Shown piece by piece: positions 23,231 through 30,993 of a stretch of 44,595 nt of DNA (position 1 is the stretch's first letter; each line of letters begins with the position of its first letter). Origin of the DNA: Candidatus Bathyarchaeota archaeon (GTDB lineage Archaea > Thermoproteota > Bathyarchaeia > Bathyarchaeales > Bathycorpusculaceae); assembly GCA_003141855.1 (NCBI GenBank), contig PLNS01000011.1, positions 39,273-83,867 of the forward strand. The letters run 5' to 3'. Made by a program: the position numbers and the translations under genes. Under the pieces are notes generated by a model, which saw only the letters and a list, made by a program, of their open reading frames with translations, was not told the origin of the DNA and did no database searches.

Positions 23231-23590
23231 CTATCTCAGTTTAGCATGTTCAGCTTGCAAAACAGAATTGTATGTTCGTTTATTTCGCTTATCCACAGTG
23301 TAACTTACTCCAGCTGGGAAAGTTACGCCTGATAAACGTCTAAAGGCGGCATAAAAGTCGTCTACCGAATCATCAAACCAACAAACCACATATCTATTGG
23401 CAGATTGAACCTGGTCAACATCACCCATCAAACAAAAGAAACCCTCAATCCTGCCGTTGAAGCCGCCCTTTTCTGATTCTGAAACAATTAACTTTTTAGC
23501 TTTAACTACTGCAAAAGCTTCGGTTTCCGGCTGCTCATTATTTTCTCTGTATAAGCTTAAGACAGGTTTATTCCAAACAAATTCAGACAA
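23231..23590 (-). CDS. hypothetical protein, 119 aa
   Basis: No family recognised. The predicted protein is soluble, without signal or membrane helix, and contains strand-helix alternation around AFAVVKAKKLIVSESEKGGF and RYVVCWFDDSVDDFYAAFRR. I start it at TTG 23590, which has GAGG at 8 bases. A TATA-like ATTATATAAT at about 23627-23636 would place the transcript start near 23605, downstream of the longer frame's first codon at 23623. It stands alone between the fwd operon and a membrane-anchored protein on the same strand. Confidence 0.6.
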   Translation of the reverse strand: MSEFVWNKPVLSLYRENNEQPETEAFAVVKAKKLIVSESEKGGFNGRIEGFFCLMGDVDQVQSANRYVVCWFDDSVDDFYAAFRRLSGVTFPAGVSYTVDKRNKRTYNSVLQAEHAKLR

Positions 23591-23693
23591 AACGTTTTCC
23601 TCAGATAGCCTATTTTTACGCAATTATATAATCGTATTGCAGATTGACCTTTTTCTTAACCGCGATTAAATAAAAAAAGAGTTTGTTTCACTA

Positions 23694-24188
23694 TTACAAT
23701 TTTTTAAATGTAACATGAAATGTTGCTTGTTGTCCGCCTGGTGGGACCACGAAGAACACGGTGTAGCTCTGTTGGGTTGAGCTACCGTAGGTTTCTGTGA
23801 AGGGACTGTTGAGGCGTATTTGATGGTCAGTGCTTTGGAGGTTGCTTAGAATCGGGTATAGGTCGCTTGACACGCATGTATGGTTGCTTCCTCCATTCCA
23901 GTAGCCTTTGTAAATGTACACGTCGGTGTAACCGTTGGCGCCGCCTGGCATTTTGGTGCAATTTATGGTTAATTGCCAATTCTCGTTTGCAGCAGTCGTA
24001 ATTGGCACGTAAATTGTCGGCACTGAACTGTTTAGGAATCTTAGGCAATCACTTGTTCCGCTTACAGTAAAATCCAGTGCCCCCGTAGGTTGCTGGGGTG
24101 GAGCCAATGAAGACGCAGCAAGAAAAGCAACCACTGAAGCGCATACAACGATGACTGCAACGACTAAGCCTAAAACCTTCTTATTCAA
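23694..24188 (-). CDS. membrane-anchored secreted protein, about 164 aa
   Basis: A TTG start at 24188 with a GGAGA ribosome site gives an N-terminus MNKKVLGLVVAVIVVCASVV followed by AFLAASSLAPPQQP, a signal or anchor helix, then a Pro-rich linker and a beta-rich outer domain with three Cys residues (TSDCLRFLN, LTINCTKM and HTCVSSDLY). A longer frame from 24242 adds 18 charged residues and lacks a ribosome site. The gene is followed by an A+T-rich spacer. No known family. It could be a surface protein of the same cell-envelope set as the pilus genes. Confidence 0.65.
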   Translation of the reverse strand: MNKKVLGLVVAVIVVCASVVAFLAASSLAPPQQPTGALDFTVSGTSDCLRFLNSSVPTIYVPITTAANENWQLTINCTKMPGGANGYTDVYIYKGYWNGGSNHTCVSSDLYPILSNLQSTDHQIRLNSPFTETYGSSTQQSYTVFFVVPPGGQQATFHVTFKKL

Positions 24189-24395
24189 TTCCTTCTCTCT
24201 CCATTTTCCATTAATTTTTGTTTTTTCGGCTTCTTGCCCCAATCAAGCAAGTTCTAGCCTATCCAGCGTTCATAGAACGGATTGCTATTATAGTTTTTTG
24301 GATGTATGCACTCATTTTTTATAAAATAGGCGTGTTTAGGTTCAAAAATATTAGTTGTCGAAACTTTAAAAAGCCAACCGCGCCCATGTTTACTT

Positions 24396-25466
24396 ATGAA
24401 ATATTCTTTTAAGATAGGTTCCGCTTGGGGCATCCCCATCGAACTGCACATCACCTTCATTCTCTTAATCGCTGCAGTTTTCGTCCTATCTTTACCAACG
24501 CAGCAATTTTACACTTTTTTGCTCGTGCTGTTCCTGTTTGTTTTTGTGGTTTTCCATGAACTTGCACATTCAGTCATAGCAAGACATTACGGGATTAAAG
24601 TCAGGAAAATAATATTGTATCCGATTGGCGGCGTTTCCGAAATCGAGGAAATCCCAGATAATCCTTCGCAGGAATGGCGTATGGCCGTTGCGGGACCACT
24701 CACAAGTCTGGTTTTGGGGGTTGCTCTTCTTGTGGTTAGCTTGATAATTTCACGGCAAACACTTACCATTTCCGCCTTCACAGCCGTCACAGGAAACTTC
24801 CTAACCGACCTCGCCGTTCTAAACGTTCTCCTCGGCGCCTTCAACCTAATACCCGCTTTCCCCATGGATGGCGGCAGAGTCTTTAGGGCTTTGCTGGCTG
24901 AACGCCTGAAGTATTCAGACGCAACAAGGTACGCTGTGTACCTCGGAAAAATATTCGGCATCGCCATGGTTATCGCGGGCTTCTTGCTTCCAAACTACTT
25001 CTTGCTTATCCTAGTGGGGATTTTTGTTTACATAGGCGCCAGTGAAGAAGCAGAACAAACCATAATATCCACCACTTTAGCAGGCGTAAGAGTTAAGGAC
25101 GTCATGCAGTCAGAAGTCGGCTCAGTAAACCCCCCGCAAAGCCTCACCGAAGCCTTGGAAGTGATGTTCAAAAACCGATACCATGACGTCTTAGTGGAAA
25201 AAGACGGCGTTTTCCAAGGAGTAGTCACATGGAATGAGCTTATGAAAGTTAACCCGGAAGAACGCAGCGCACGCAGGGTTGAGCAGATGCCGCTAAAGAA
25301 CATATCAGTCTATGAAGACGAGTCAATTCTGGAAGCAAACAAAATCATGACCAGAGAAAAAATCGACCTGATTCCCGTCGTCGAGCGTGAAACGCCTACA
25401 AAGGTGGTGGGTGTTTTGACGAGTGAAGCAATTGCGAGAGCTTATGAGAAATCTAAAAGTCAATAA
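24396..25466 (+). CDS. site-2 protease family zinc metalloprotease with CBS domain pair (M50B)
   Basis: Intramembrane protease that cuts membrane-bound substrates inside the lipid bilayer. The 356-residue protein has about six transmembrane helices in the first 215 residues with the zinc motif FHELAHS (about residues 53-58) and the second metal site NLIPAFPMDGGR (about residue 150). A pair of CBS domains fills residues 225-350 (RVKDVMQSEVGSVNPPQSL, ISVYEDESILEANKIM) and probably binds adenine nucleotides to control activity. A TATA box (ACTTTAAAAAG, 24361-24371) about 25-30 bases before the ATG indicates a leaderless transcript. Substrate unknown. Confidence 0.93.
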   Translation: MKYSFKIGSAWGIPIELHITFILLIAAVFVLSLPTQQFYTFLLVLFLFVFVVFHELAHSVIARHYGIKVRKIILYPIGGVSEIEEIPDNPSQEWRMAVAGPLTSLVLGVALLVVSLIISRQTLTISAFTAVTGNFLTDLAVLNVLLGAFNLIPAFPMDGGRVFRALLAERLKYSDATRYAVYLGKIFGIAMVIAGFLLPNYFLLILVGIFVYIGASEEAEQTIISTTLAGVRVKDVMQSEVGSVNPPQSLTEALEVMFKNRYHDVLVEKDGVFQGVVTWNELMKVNPEERSARRVEQMPLKNISVYEDESILEANKIMTREKIDLIPVVERETPTKVVGVLTSEAIARAYEKSKSQ

Positions 25467-25612
25467 TAGTAAACATATATTGGGCATACAAGGGTGTAAA
25501 CAGTATGTAATTTCTGCGATGGACAAACCCTATTATCCCAAAAAACGCCTCATTGTATCATAATTAAACCTCATCCTTAACGAAAAAATAAATTATTAAC
25601 GGAGTGAAGAAT

Positions 25613-26185
25613 TTGGGAACAGAAATACATACTTTCACGTCACTAAAAGATTTAACTGAGTATTTGGCAATCCAGTCAAGCCAGTACAAGGCATTGTTTG
25701 AGGATTACAGTCAATGGCTGGGTACAGTAATGAGAGACTGCGAGGCCAACCACAAAAACGACGAATGGTTCCAAAAATCAGCTACCATACAAAAAAACCT
25801 TAAGGCGCAATCAAAGAAGCCAGCAGAAACCGATAAAACAAAAAAAGGCGGCAAAGGCGCAAAAGGCAAAGAAGAGACCTCATGTTGGGTTCAATCAGGC
25901 GACATAGCAATCTCGTTCACTGAGCAAGGTCAAACAGAGATTTTGTTTGAGGCTATCGAAAAAATTAACACTAAAGTCCAAGAATTCGAGAAGTTTAAGG
26001 GAACAGTTCAGCAGCTTGCTCGGCTTGGTTTAGGGGCAACAGTCAACTACATAGTCTACATCGAAGAGGATGTTCCCAAGAAAATAGTGCTAAAACAAAA
26101 AGCTACCGCTAAAGGAGATGAAGCGTTCAAGTTTATGGCAGAGCTTTCCGTGCCAGCATACTACTGCATCCCTGACAACCCCTAA
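25613..26185 (+). CDS. hypothetical protein, 190 aa
   Basis: Soluble protein of unknown family. It has an N-terminal helical part (about residues 1-65), a Lys/Gly-rich low-complexity linker around residues 70-90 (KTKKGGKGAKGKEE) and a C-terminal alpha/beta part (FTEQGQTEILFEAIEKINTK and GATVNYIVYIEEDVPKKIVL). TTG at 25613 is preferred because GGAG lies 8 bases upstream; GTG at 25604 would overlap that GGAG. It is followed after 97-130 bases by the SecB-like gene in the same direction, but the two seem to have separate ribosome sites. No function assigned. Confidence 0.7.
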   Translation: MGTEIHTFTSLKDLTEYLAIQSSQYKALFEDYSQWLGTVMRDCEANHKNDEWFQKSATIQKNLKAQSKKPAETDKTKKGGKGAKGKEETSCWVQSGDIAISFTEQGQTEILFEAIEKINTKVQEFEKFKGTVQQLARLGLGATVNYIVYIEEDVPKKIVLKQKATAKGDEAFKFMAELSVPAYYCIPDNP

Positions 26186-26315
26186 AACTGGAAACAACCG
26201 GTTTCTATGGTGGTTTAAAGGGGTAGCTGCATACAAAAGTTTAATATGAAAATAGCAGAATTGAAGTAGAGAGGAATTAGCCGTAAACCCGCAGTATTCT
26301 GTCTCAGGAGTCATC

Positions 26316-26813
26316 GTGTCCATCAATCTTAGTAGTTTACAGGCTGAACGAACCGGCGTTTACTCTGCGGCAGAAGAGTTGTTCTTTGACATTAACGCAA
26401 AAATTGAAGAGCAGAAAAAAGAGAACAACCAAGTTACCCTCACCTTTAATCTGGCAATTTCCACGAAGCCAAACGTTGTTAAATACTCAACTTCAGGCAC
26501 GGTTACCATGTCGGGTAAGCCGGATGATATCAAGAAAAAACTTGAAGTTAACCCTAAAACAAAAATTCCCCAAATACTCTTCACAATCTACCAGCATGTT
26601 TTCAACTCAATCTACATGCTGTCCTCCAACCTGAACACTCCTTATCCACCGCCTGATCTGCTTCATCCGATGGCTGAGAAGATACAGATTCTATCGAACG
26701 CTGCGTCAAACCAGGTGCAGCCAGAAAAACCTGAAACACCACCGCCTGCCGCATCTCCAGCTCCAGCCGCTACACCTTCTGTTGCTCCAGTGCAACCTGA
26801 GGAGAAAAAGTAG
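26316..26813 (+). CDS. SecB-like protein (possible protein-export chaperone or toxin-antitoxin chaperone fold)
   Basis: The 165-residue protein has the strand pattern of SecB-like folds: VSINLSSLQAER at the start, QVTLTFNLAISTKPNVVKYS followed by TSGTVTMSG, and a C-terminal helix/Pro block PQILFTIYQHVFNSIYMLSS then NTPYPPPDLLHP. A 40-residue Pro/Ala/Glu-rich tail follows. The similarity is judged by pattern only. GTG at 26316 follows AGGAG, but the frame is open upstream to 26283 and those codons would give NPQYSVSGVIV, which completes the first strand; a better-spaced GAGG lies before GTA at 26283. The true start may therefore be non-standard. Archaeal SecB-like proteins are poorly studied. 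Confidence 0.6.
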   Translation: MSINLSSLQAERTGVYSAAEELFFDINAKIEEQKKENNQVTLTFNLAISTKPNVVKYSTSGTVTMSGKPDDIKKKLEVNPKTKIPQILFTIYQHVFNSIYMLSSNLNTPYPPPDLLHPMAEKIQILSNAASNQVQPEKPETPPPAASPAPAATPSVAPVQPEEKK

Positions 26814-26958
26814 CCAACAGCTTGGAGTTTTAGCTATCTTTCTTTAGCGGGTTATATCTTTTTTAGGACATATTATCGAAACAGCAATAATTCCAAAACA
26901 AGAACAAGCCATTAAATGATTTTTCGGCACTTAGGCTGTTGGAGGAAGGAGAAGAACT

Positions 26959-27177
26959 TTGGAGACAACAGTAGCAACTTTGCTTTTGATTACTTCAACA
27001 GTGGTTCTTGCCTGCGTAGTTGTCGACTATGCGGTAAGCGTAATTCAACAGACCCTAAACACTGAGAACATTCCCCAGCTTGGCAGAATAAGAAACATTG
27101 AAAGCAGCATTCTAAACCAAACCGACAGCTTTTTTAATCAAACCCAACCTGAACCGCCCAATCAACCACTTCCATAA
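26959..27177 (+). CDS. short pilin-like membrane protein, 72 aa
   Basis: The frame starts with TTG behind a very strong ribosome site (GGAGGAAGGAG). The N-terminus METTVATLLLITSTVVLACV followed by VVDYAVSVIQQTL is a hydrophobic helix with no basic leader, like mature archaeal pilin helices, and it runs into an amphipathic part. The last 25 residues are rich in Asn, Gln and Pro with possible glycosylation sites. Other readings are a small membrane peptide or a pseudopilin. It is separated by 145 bases from the SecB-like gene and by 133 from the next gene. Confidence 0.65.
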   Translation: METTVATLLLITSTVVLACVVVDYAVSVIQQTLNTENIPQLGRIRNIESSILNQTDSFFNQTQPEPPNQPLP

Positions 27178-27310
27178 CTTCTTTTTTTCTCAGCCTAATT
27201 TTCGCGTTTAAACAGGCTTTTTTGCGCTTGCAGCGTCTATTGATTGGAAATATTGTTTCTGGCTTCATAAATCCTAAAATGGGGAACCGCCTATTTCTGA
27301 GGGAAGATTC

Positions 27311-27661
27311 ATGTCGACAGCCCCAACTGAGGTTTCACCAAGGATTTCAAGGTTCGACGCCGAAAGCGCAACGGCAATGACAGTTGACTTCCTAAGACGA
27401 CTGGGTTACGAAGGAAGCTGGCTGCCCATGAAAGTTTCTCTTGACGGAGAACTCTACGTTGTCGAAATGATGTTTCAAAAGTTAAGTGCTAAAGTGCAGA
27501 TTAACTCTAAAACAAAAGAGATAAGAGAGTATGAGTTCCAAGAGGGCGAAGGCGCATCAAACTCTTTAGTTTCTTTAGTTAAATCGAAGGGAAAAATCAT
27601 ATTTTTGGTCGCCGCAGTTTCAATCGCTGTTGTAGTAGTAAAATTGATTGGAGTCTTTTAA
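27311..27661 (+). CDS. hypothetical protein with C-terminal membrane anchor, 116 aa
   Basis: The first 85 residues look like a small alpha/beta domain (ATAMTVDFLRRLGYEGSWLP, then VSLDGELYVVEMMFQKLSAK and VQINSKTKEIREYEF), similar in outline to PepSY-like domains, and residues about 95-115 form a transmembrane helix at the C-terminus. GAGGGAAG precedes the ATG. No family is assigned. A tail-anchored protein with a cytosolic domain is the simplest topology. Confidence 0.65.
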   Translation: MSTAPTEVSPRISRFDAESATAMTVDFLRRLGYEGSWLPMKVSLDGELYVVEMMFQKLSAKVQINSKTKEIREYEFQEGEGASNSLVSLVKSKGKIIFLVAAVSIAVVVVKLIGVF

Positions 27662-27856
27662 TTTACGAAAATTTTGCGATTGTAGGCTTTCAGGCATTTA
27701 AACTACTCGTGGAAGGAAGAATAGGTGTTTTTCGTCTTTTATTATACGAAGCCTTAAGAGCGCTCAAGTTGATGTATATAGTGACCAAGTTTACATTCAC
27801 CTGTCCAGATATTTTTGGCTAACGTGAGCAGCTAAATTTGGATAGGTGAGGACATA

Positions 27857-28108
27857 TTGAAAATATTTGAGGCTATGGTGTTTAAAAGAGAAATTGGGAC
27901 AAGCTGTAGTTTAGTCGTAAAGATGCTTGATACCCTAAAGGATGGAATTGTTTTAACTATTGAGCAAAACTTGGTCAACAGCAACAACCTTGCACTTATT
28001 ACAGATTTTGTCAATCAACATAAACTAAGTTTGCTATTAGACAGCGAGTGCTATTTCATTTCTACAAATGCACTAAAACCATCCATCTTATCCGTATGGG
28101 AAAACTAA
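27857..28108 (+). CDS. hypothetical protein, 83 aa
   Basis: The frame starts with TTG, preceded by GGTGAGG at 5 bases. The product is soluble, with two probable helices and a strand (EIGTSCSLVVKMLDTLKDGI; VLTIEQNLVNSNNLALITDF; KLSLLLDSECYFIS). The short size and A+T content (lower G+C than the metabolic genes) suggest a recently evolved or transferred gene. It converges on the PAS gene, with T/A-rich tracts between them. No function proposed. Confidence 0.5.
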   Translation: MKIFEAMVFKREIGTSCSLVVKMLDTLKDGIVLTIEQNLVNSNNLALITDFVNQHKLSLLLDSECYFISTNALKPSILSVWEN

Positions 28109-28135
28109 AAGGCCCATCAACCTATCATTGTTTAA

Positions 28136-28166
28136 TTGCAAAAAAAGCCTTGATTACAAAAAAAGG
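28136..28166 (-). terminator. T-rich terminator downstream of the PAS-domain gene
   Basis: The plus strand has two A7 tracts (28140-28146, 28160-28166), which read as T-runs on the minus strand about 50-80 bases after the PAS gene stop. Archaeal transcription commonly ends at such T-runs. Confidence 0.45.
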
Positions 28167-28214
28167 TAAGTCTCGGATATAGAAAATGCCAGTTTTTTAA
28201 AGAACTGGTCCGAA

Positions 28215-28622
28215 TTACTTGCTTGCCGCACTTGTCACGAAGTGAACTGAGAAAAGGTGTCCTTGGAAGAACATTGGCACTAATATCATTGTAGAGTCTA
28301 TGGTTGCTCCGTCTTTCTTCATCCAAGTCAGCTGAATTGTTGAAGCTGCCATTTTCTTCATAGCGTTCCAATATGCCGTAGACAGCGTTTCCCGACTTTT
28401 TTCGGTTACATATACTTCTAGAAAGCCTTGCTTTTCAGCCCATTCCTGTGGTGACTTGAAACCTAACATAGAAGCAAGCTTATTGTTGCAAGCCTTATGA
28501 TTATCATCCAAGTAAATGAATATCGGTTGCTCTGACCCATCTAATACTGGCTTCATTTGATTGTAAAGACCCTTAACAAGTTCCTCATGATGTTCCTCGC
28601 CTGATTGCATTTTTGTTGACAT
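28215..28622 (-). CDS. stand-alone PAS-domain protein, 135 aa
   Basis: The protein is one PAS-like fold: a helical N-terminus (KMQSGEEHHEELVKGLYNQM), then PVLDGSEQPIFIYLDDNHKA, the CNNKLASMLGFKSPQEWAEK helix and C-terminal strands IQLTWMKKDGATIDSTMILV and GHLFSVHFVTS. No output domain is attached, so it would have to act through a partner, such as a histidine kinase. GGAAGGAAGG precedes the ATG. A short CxxC or haem-type Cys motif is not seen, though one Cys (residue 45) is in the core. Sensed signal unknown. Confidence 0.75.
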   Translation of the reverse strand: MSTKMQSGEEHHEELVKGLYNQMKPVLDGSEQPIFIYLDDNHKACNNKLASMLGFKSPQEWAEKQGFLEVYVTEKSRETLSTAYWNAMKKMAASTIQLTWMKKDGATIDSTMILVPMFFQGHLFSVHFVTSAASK

Positions 28623-28800
28623 ATACCTTCCTTCCTTTAATCACAGCTATTCTTTCTAGCTTTGAGGTGATTAAGTTGCATGACTCCATTCAAAACGGTC
28701 AAGCTTAAGACCTCTTATTTCACTGTCGTGTTAGCCCATATAAGTTGTTGTGACTGTTGTCTAACACTCACACCTCAAATCAAAGCGCAGAGAATTTTGA

Positions 28801-28986
28801 GTGGTGAGCACACACACGACAAACGACGACGAAATTTTACAGTTCAACTTCTATTACCCGCACCAAATAGCCACACACACAGCCGTTAACGGCTTGGTAA
28901 ATTCTGTCGCCCACTTATCTGTGAACAACCCGGTAAAGGAAAGGCTTTTACCGCGGTCTATTCTAACGTCATACGCAGGGAAATGA
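28801..28986 (+). CDS. small hypothetical protein, 61 aa
   Basis: A GTG-started frame (GTG GTG in tandem at 28801) encodes MVSTHTTNDDEILQFNFYYP, HQIATHTAVNGLVNSVAHLS and a short basic end. A TATA-like CATATAAGTT at 28736-28745 lies 55-65 bases upstream. It ends 6 bases before a small zinc-finger gene, so the two may be co-transcribed. No family is recognised. Confidence 0.45.
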   Translation: MVSTHTTNDDEILQFNFYYPHQIATHTAVNGLVNSVAHLSVNNPVKERLLPRSILTSYAGK

Positions 28987-28992
28987 TAGAAC

Positions 28993-29124
28993 ATGACTTT
29001 TATTTCTAAGGAACATTATTTCAAAAACGGTTGGGACTGTTGTAAGTGCGGCAAGATGACGGAGCATCTGAAAGAGGGAAAAGGTGCCAACGCTAAATTA
29101 ATTTGTACAGTATGCGGCTTGTAG
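28993..29124 (+). CDS. small zinc-ribbon protein, 43 aa
   Basis: The 43-residue product contains two Cys pairs, WDCCKCGKMTEHLK and LICTVCGL, separated by about 20 residues, which is the layout of a single zinc ribbon. Such a protein could bind nucleic acid or a partner. The start ATG lies 6 bases after the stop of the upstream small gene. A strongly T-rich stretch (29169-29190) follows and probably ends the transcript. It is too short to have been listed by length-limited gene finders. Confidence 0.6.
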   Translation: MTFISKEHYFKNGWDCCKCGKMTEHLKEGKGANAKLICTVCGL

Positions 29125-29168
29125 GCCGCCGACCAGTGTGTGTGAGCATCATGGTGGGCCACACAAAT

Positions 29169-29190
29169 AATTTTTTTCATTTTTATTTTT
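29169..29190 (+). terminator. T-rich terminator after the small zinc-ribbon gene
   Basis: The plus strand reads ATTTTTTTCATTTTTATTTT about 45 bases after the stop, three close T-runs without a stable hairpin, the usual archaeal form. Confidence 0.55.
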
Positions 29191-29263
29191 AAGTACTTGC
29201 TGTCGGGTAAGACTATAACATTAAAATCTAAGCTGACTTAGAAAAGCCTATCAGGTGTAAATA

Positions 29264-29446
29264 GTGGAAAGCGTAAATTTGATTATTTCTTTTATCTGGA
29301 TTTTTGTCATTGTTGTTTCGGTAGGGCTTTTTTGGACTGGAACAGCGTATGTGGCTGGGATTGGGGGATCGTTTGTTGCTTCAGTTTTCCTCTTCGTTGT
29401 GGCTATTGGGGCAAGTTTGGTTTTGTTGCAGACCAAAAAGAAGTAA
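29264..29446 (+). CDS. small membrane protein with two transmembrane helices, 60 aa
   Basis: The frame starts with GTG and has AGGTG six bases upstream. The product is almost entirely two hydrophobic helices (LIISFIWIFVIVVSVGLFWT and AYVAGIGGSFVASVFLFVVA) with a short Gly-rich turn and a Lys-rich C-terminal tail, suggesting both ends are cytoplasmic. No function known. It converges with the tRNA-Pro gene 54 bases away. Confidence 0.6.
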   Translation: MESVNLIISFIWIFVIVVSVGLFWTGTAYVAGIGGSFVASVFLFVVAIGASLVLLQTKKK

Positions 29447-29499
29447 TTTGCGCCCAAATTTGTTGCCTGAAAGCTGAGTCTGGCGTATGTAAATTGTTG

Positions 29500-29577
29500 T
29501 GGTGGGGCCGCCCGGATTTGAACCGGGGTCTATAGCGCCCGAGGCTACAAGCCTGGACCAAACTAGCCGACGGCCCC
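29500..29577 (-). tRNA. tRNA-Pro (anticodon CGG), CCA encoded
   Basis: On the minus strand the sequence folds as a full cloverleaf: acceptor GGGGCCG/CGGCCCC, D stem GGCU with G·U pairs, anticodon stem GUAGC/GCUAU, loop CUCGGGC with anticodon CGG, a 4-base variable loop, and T arm CCCGG-UUCAAAU-CCGGG. The discriminator is A, followed by an encoded CCA at 29502-29500. There is no intron. The G after the anticodon (position 37) is usual for tRNA-Pro. An apparent alternative hairpin with loop CUUGUAG would break the D arm and is not real. Confidence 0.93.
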
Positions 29578-29725
29578 TTTTCCCAATGTTTTACCCTTGT
29601 TTTCTGGTGGGTTCATAGATTAATGCTGGTTTAGGCTTTAAACTTTAACGGTTAAGGTTACGTTTTAAAACATGTTGGCTGTGATCCTAATGCTTTTGTT
29701 CTGTGGAGGGTTGTCGCTGAAGTGG

Positions 29726-29920
29726 CATATCTGGATCCTAATAGTCAATCGATGCACAGGACCTATAGAGGGGGTAGACCGCACGAACATATTTGGAGCC
29801 TATTTGGAGCCTAATAGCGGTTCTATGCAGAAACGATAGAGGGGGAGGCTCTCCACCAGCATATTTGGAGCCTAATAGAAACTCATTGCAGAAACCTATA
29901 GGGGGTAGGTGGCTATTGGC
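29726..29920 (+). repeat. tandem array of three dispersed-repeat units
   Basis: Three units start with CATAT at 29726, 29788 and 29860 (periods 62, 72 and about 60 bases). Each has CATATTTGGAGCCTAATAG, a 7-9 base variable part, TGCAGAAACCTATAG (or GATAG) and a run of five G. Unit 1 is the most diverged. Unit 2 contains an internal 11-base duplication (TATTTGGAGCC twice), explaining its extra length. The array fills much of the 440 bases between tRNA-Pro and the malate dehydrogenase gene; the rest of this spacer holds the promoters of those two genes and no open frame that I can support. Confidence 0.85.
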
Positions 29921-30017
29921 GTTCCCAGGAGGCATTAGCATGCAACCCCCAAGCACAATAGACGCCCTTAACCTGGCGCTTTAGTTATATTCAACTTGTA
30001 AATTATGTTTTATTTGT

Positions 30018-30929
30018 ATGATAACTGTTATTGGAGCTGGCAAAGTGGGAAGTGCAGCCGCCTTCGACATTTTGCGGTACAAAATAAGCGACGTAGTTCT
30101 AATCGACACCAACGAGAAGCAGGCGCAAGGCGAGGCGTTGGACATGATGCAGGCGGCGCCGGCCATCGAGTTTGACGGCAAAATCCGCGGAACCAGCAAC
30201 TTTAAAGAAATGGCGGGATCAGAGTTGGTGATCGTAACCGCTGGACTTGGACGAAGGCCAGACATGACGCGCTTTGACCTCATGAACACCAACGCCCAAA
30301 TAGTCAAATCCGTCGTGAAAGAAGTCGTAAAATACGCCCCCGACTGCAAACTTATGATTGTATCCAACCCCGTTGACATTATGACTTACATTTCTTTTAG
30401 AGAAACGGGTTTTCCGCGCAGCCGCTTGTTCGGCATGGGCAACATTTTGGATACCATGCGTTTTAGAACATACATCGCCAATGAACTCAACGTTTCGCGG
30501 GAAGACACGCGTGCTTTAGTTATCGGTGAGCATGGCGACTCTATGGTTCCGCTGGTTGAATATGCTTCTGTTTCAGGAATACCCGTAACGAGCTTGCTTA
30601 CGAGCGAGCAGATTGACAAAATAGTTCATTTAACTGTAACTTCAGGCGCAGACGTTATCCAACTCAAAGGCAGCACCGTTTATGCCCCTGGCACAGTGAT
30701 AGCTATAACGGCAGACGCGATTTTGACTGGAAGAAACCGCGTCATGAGCGTTTCCACATGCCTTTGTGGCGAATATGGTTTTTCAGGGCTTTCTATTGGG
30801 GTGCCTGTGGTTCTTGGGAAAGAAGGAGTTGAAAAAATAATCGAACTTGAATTATCCGAGAAAACAAAGGAGCAGTTTGCGAAATCAGTTGCTATCATAA
30901 AAGAAGCAATAGCTGCACTGAAAAGCTAA
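30018..30929 (+). CDS. mdh: malate dehydrogenase (LDH/MDH superfamily)
   Basis: NAD-dependent malate dehydrogenase, which interconverts malate and oxaloacetate. The 303-residue protein has the Rossmann motif VIGAGKVGSAAAFDI, an Asp at the end of the second strand (VVLIDTNE) that favours NAD, the mobile loop GLGRRPDMTRFDLM with the Arg that selects malate over lactate, NPVD, and the catalytic His in GEHGDSMVP. It is of the short, LDH-like MDH class found in archaea. A TATA-like TTAGTTATATTC about 30 bases before the ATG suggests a nearly leaderless transcript. It stands alone between the repeat array and the convergent methyltransferase gene. Confidence 0.93.
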   Translation: MITVIGAGKVGSAAAFDILRYKISDVVLIDTNEKQAQGEALDMMQAAPAIEFDGKIRGTSNFKEMAGSELVIVTAGLGRRPDMTRFDLMNTNAQIVKSVVKEVVKYAPDCKLMIVSNPVDIMTYISFRETGFPRSRLFGMGNILDTMRFRTYIANELNVSREDTRALVIGEHGDSMVPLVEYASVSGIPVTSLLTSEQIDKIVHLTVTSGADVIQLKGSTVYAPGTVIAITADAILTGRNRVMSVSTCLCGEYGFSGLSIGVPVVLGKEGVEKIIELELSEKTKEQFAKSVAIIKEAIAALKS

Positions 30930-30993
30930 GTCATTGTTTAAAGACTCGGCACCTGCTTTCTTGTGCCGTAGCTCAGGAGCTGTCTTAATTCAA

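Noticed and set aside
29503-29577. tRNA-Thr(UGU) reading of the tRNA
   Set aside because: The loop CUUGUAG looks like an anticodon loop, but that fold has a mismatched stem and destroys the D arm. The CGG fold has all stems and normal lengths.
29726-29920. CRISPR-like array
   Set aside because: Units are 62-72 bases apart and similar along their whole length; the variable part is only 7-9 bases and inside the unit. No repeat-spacer form and no cas genes.
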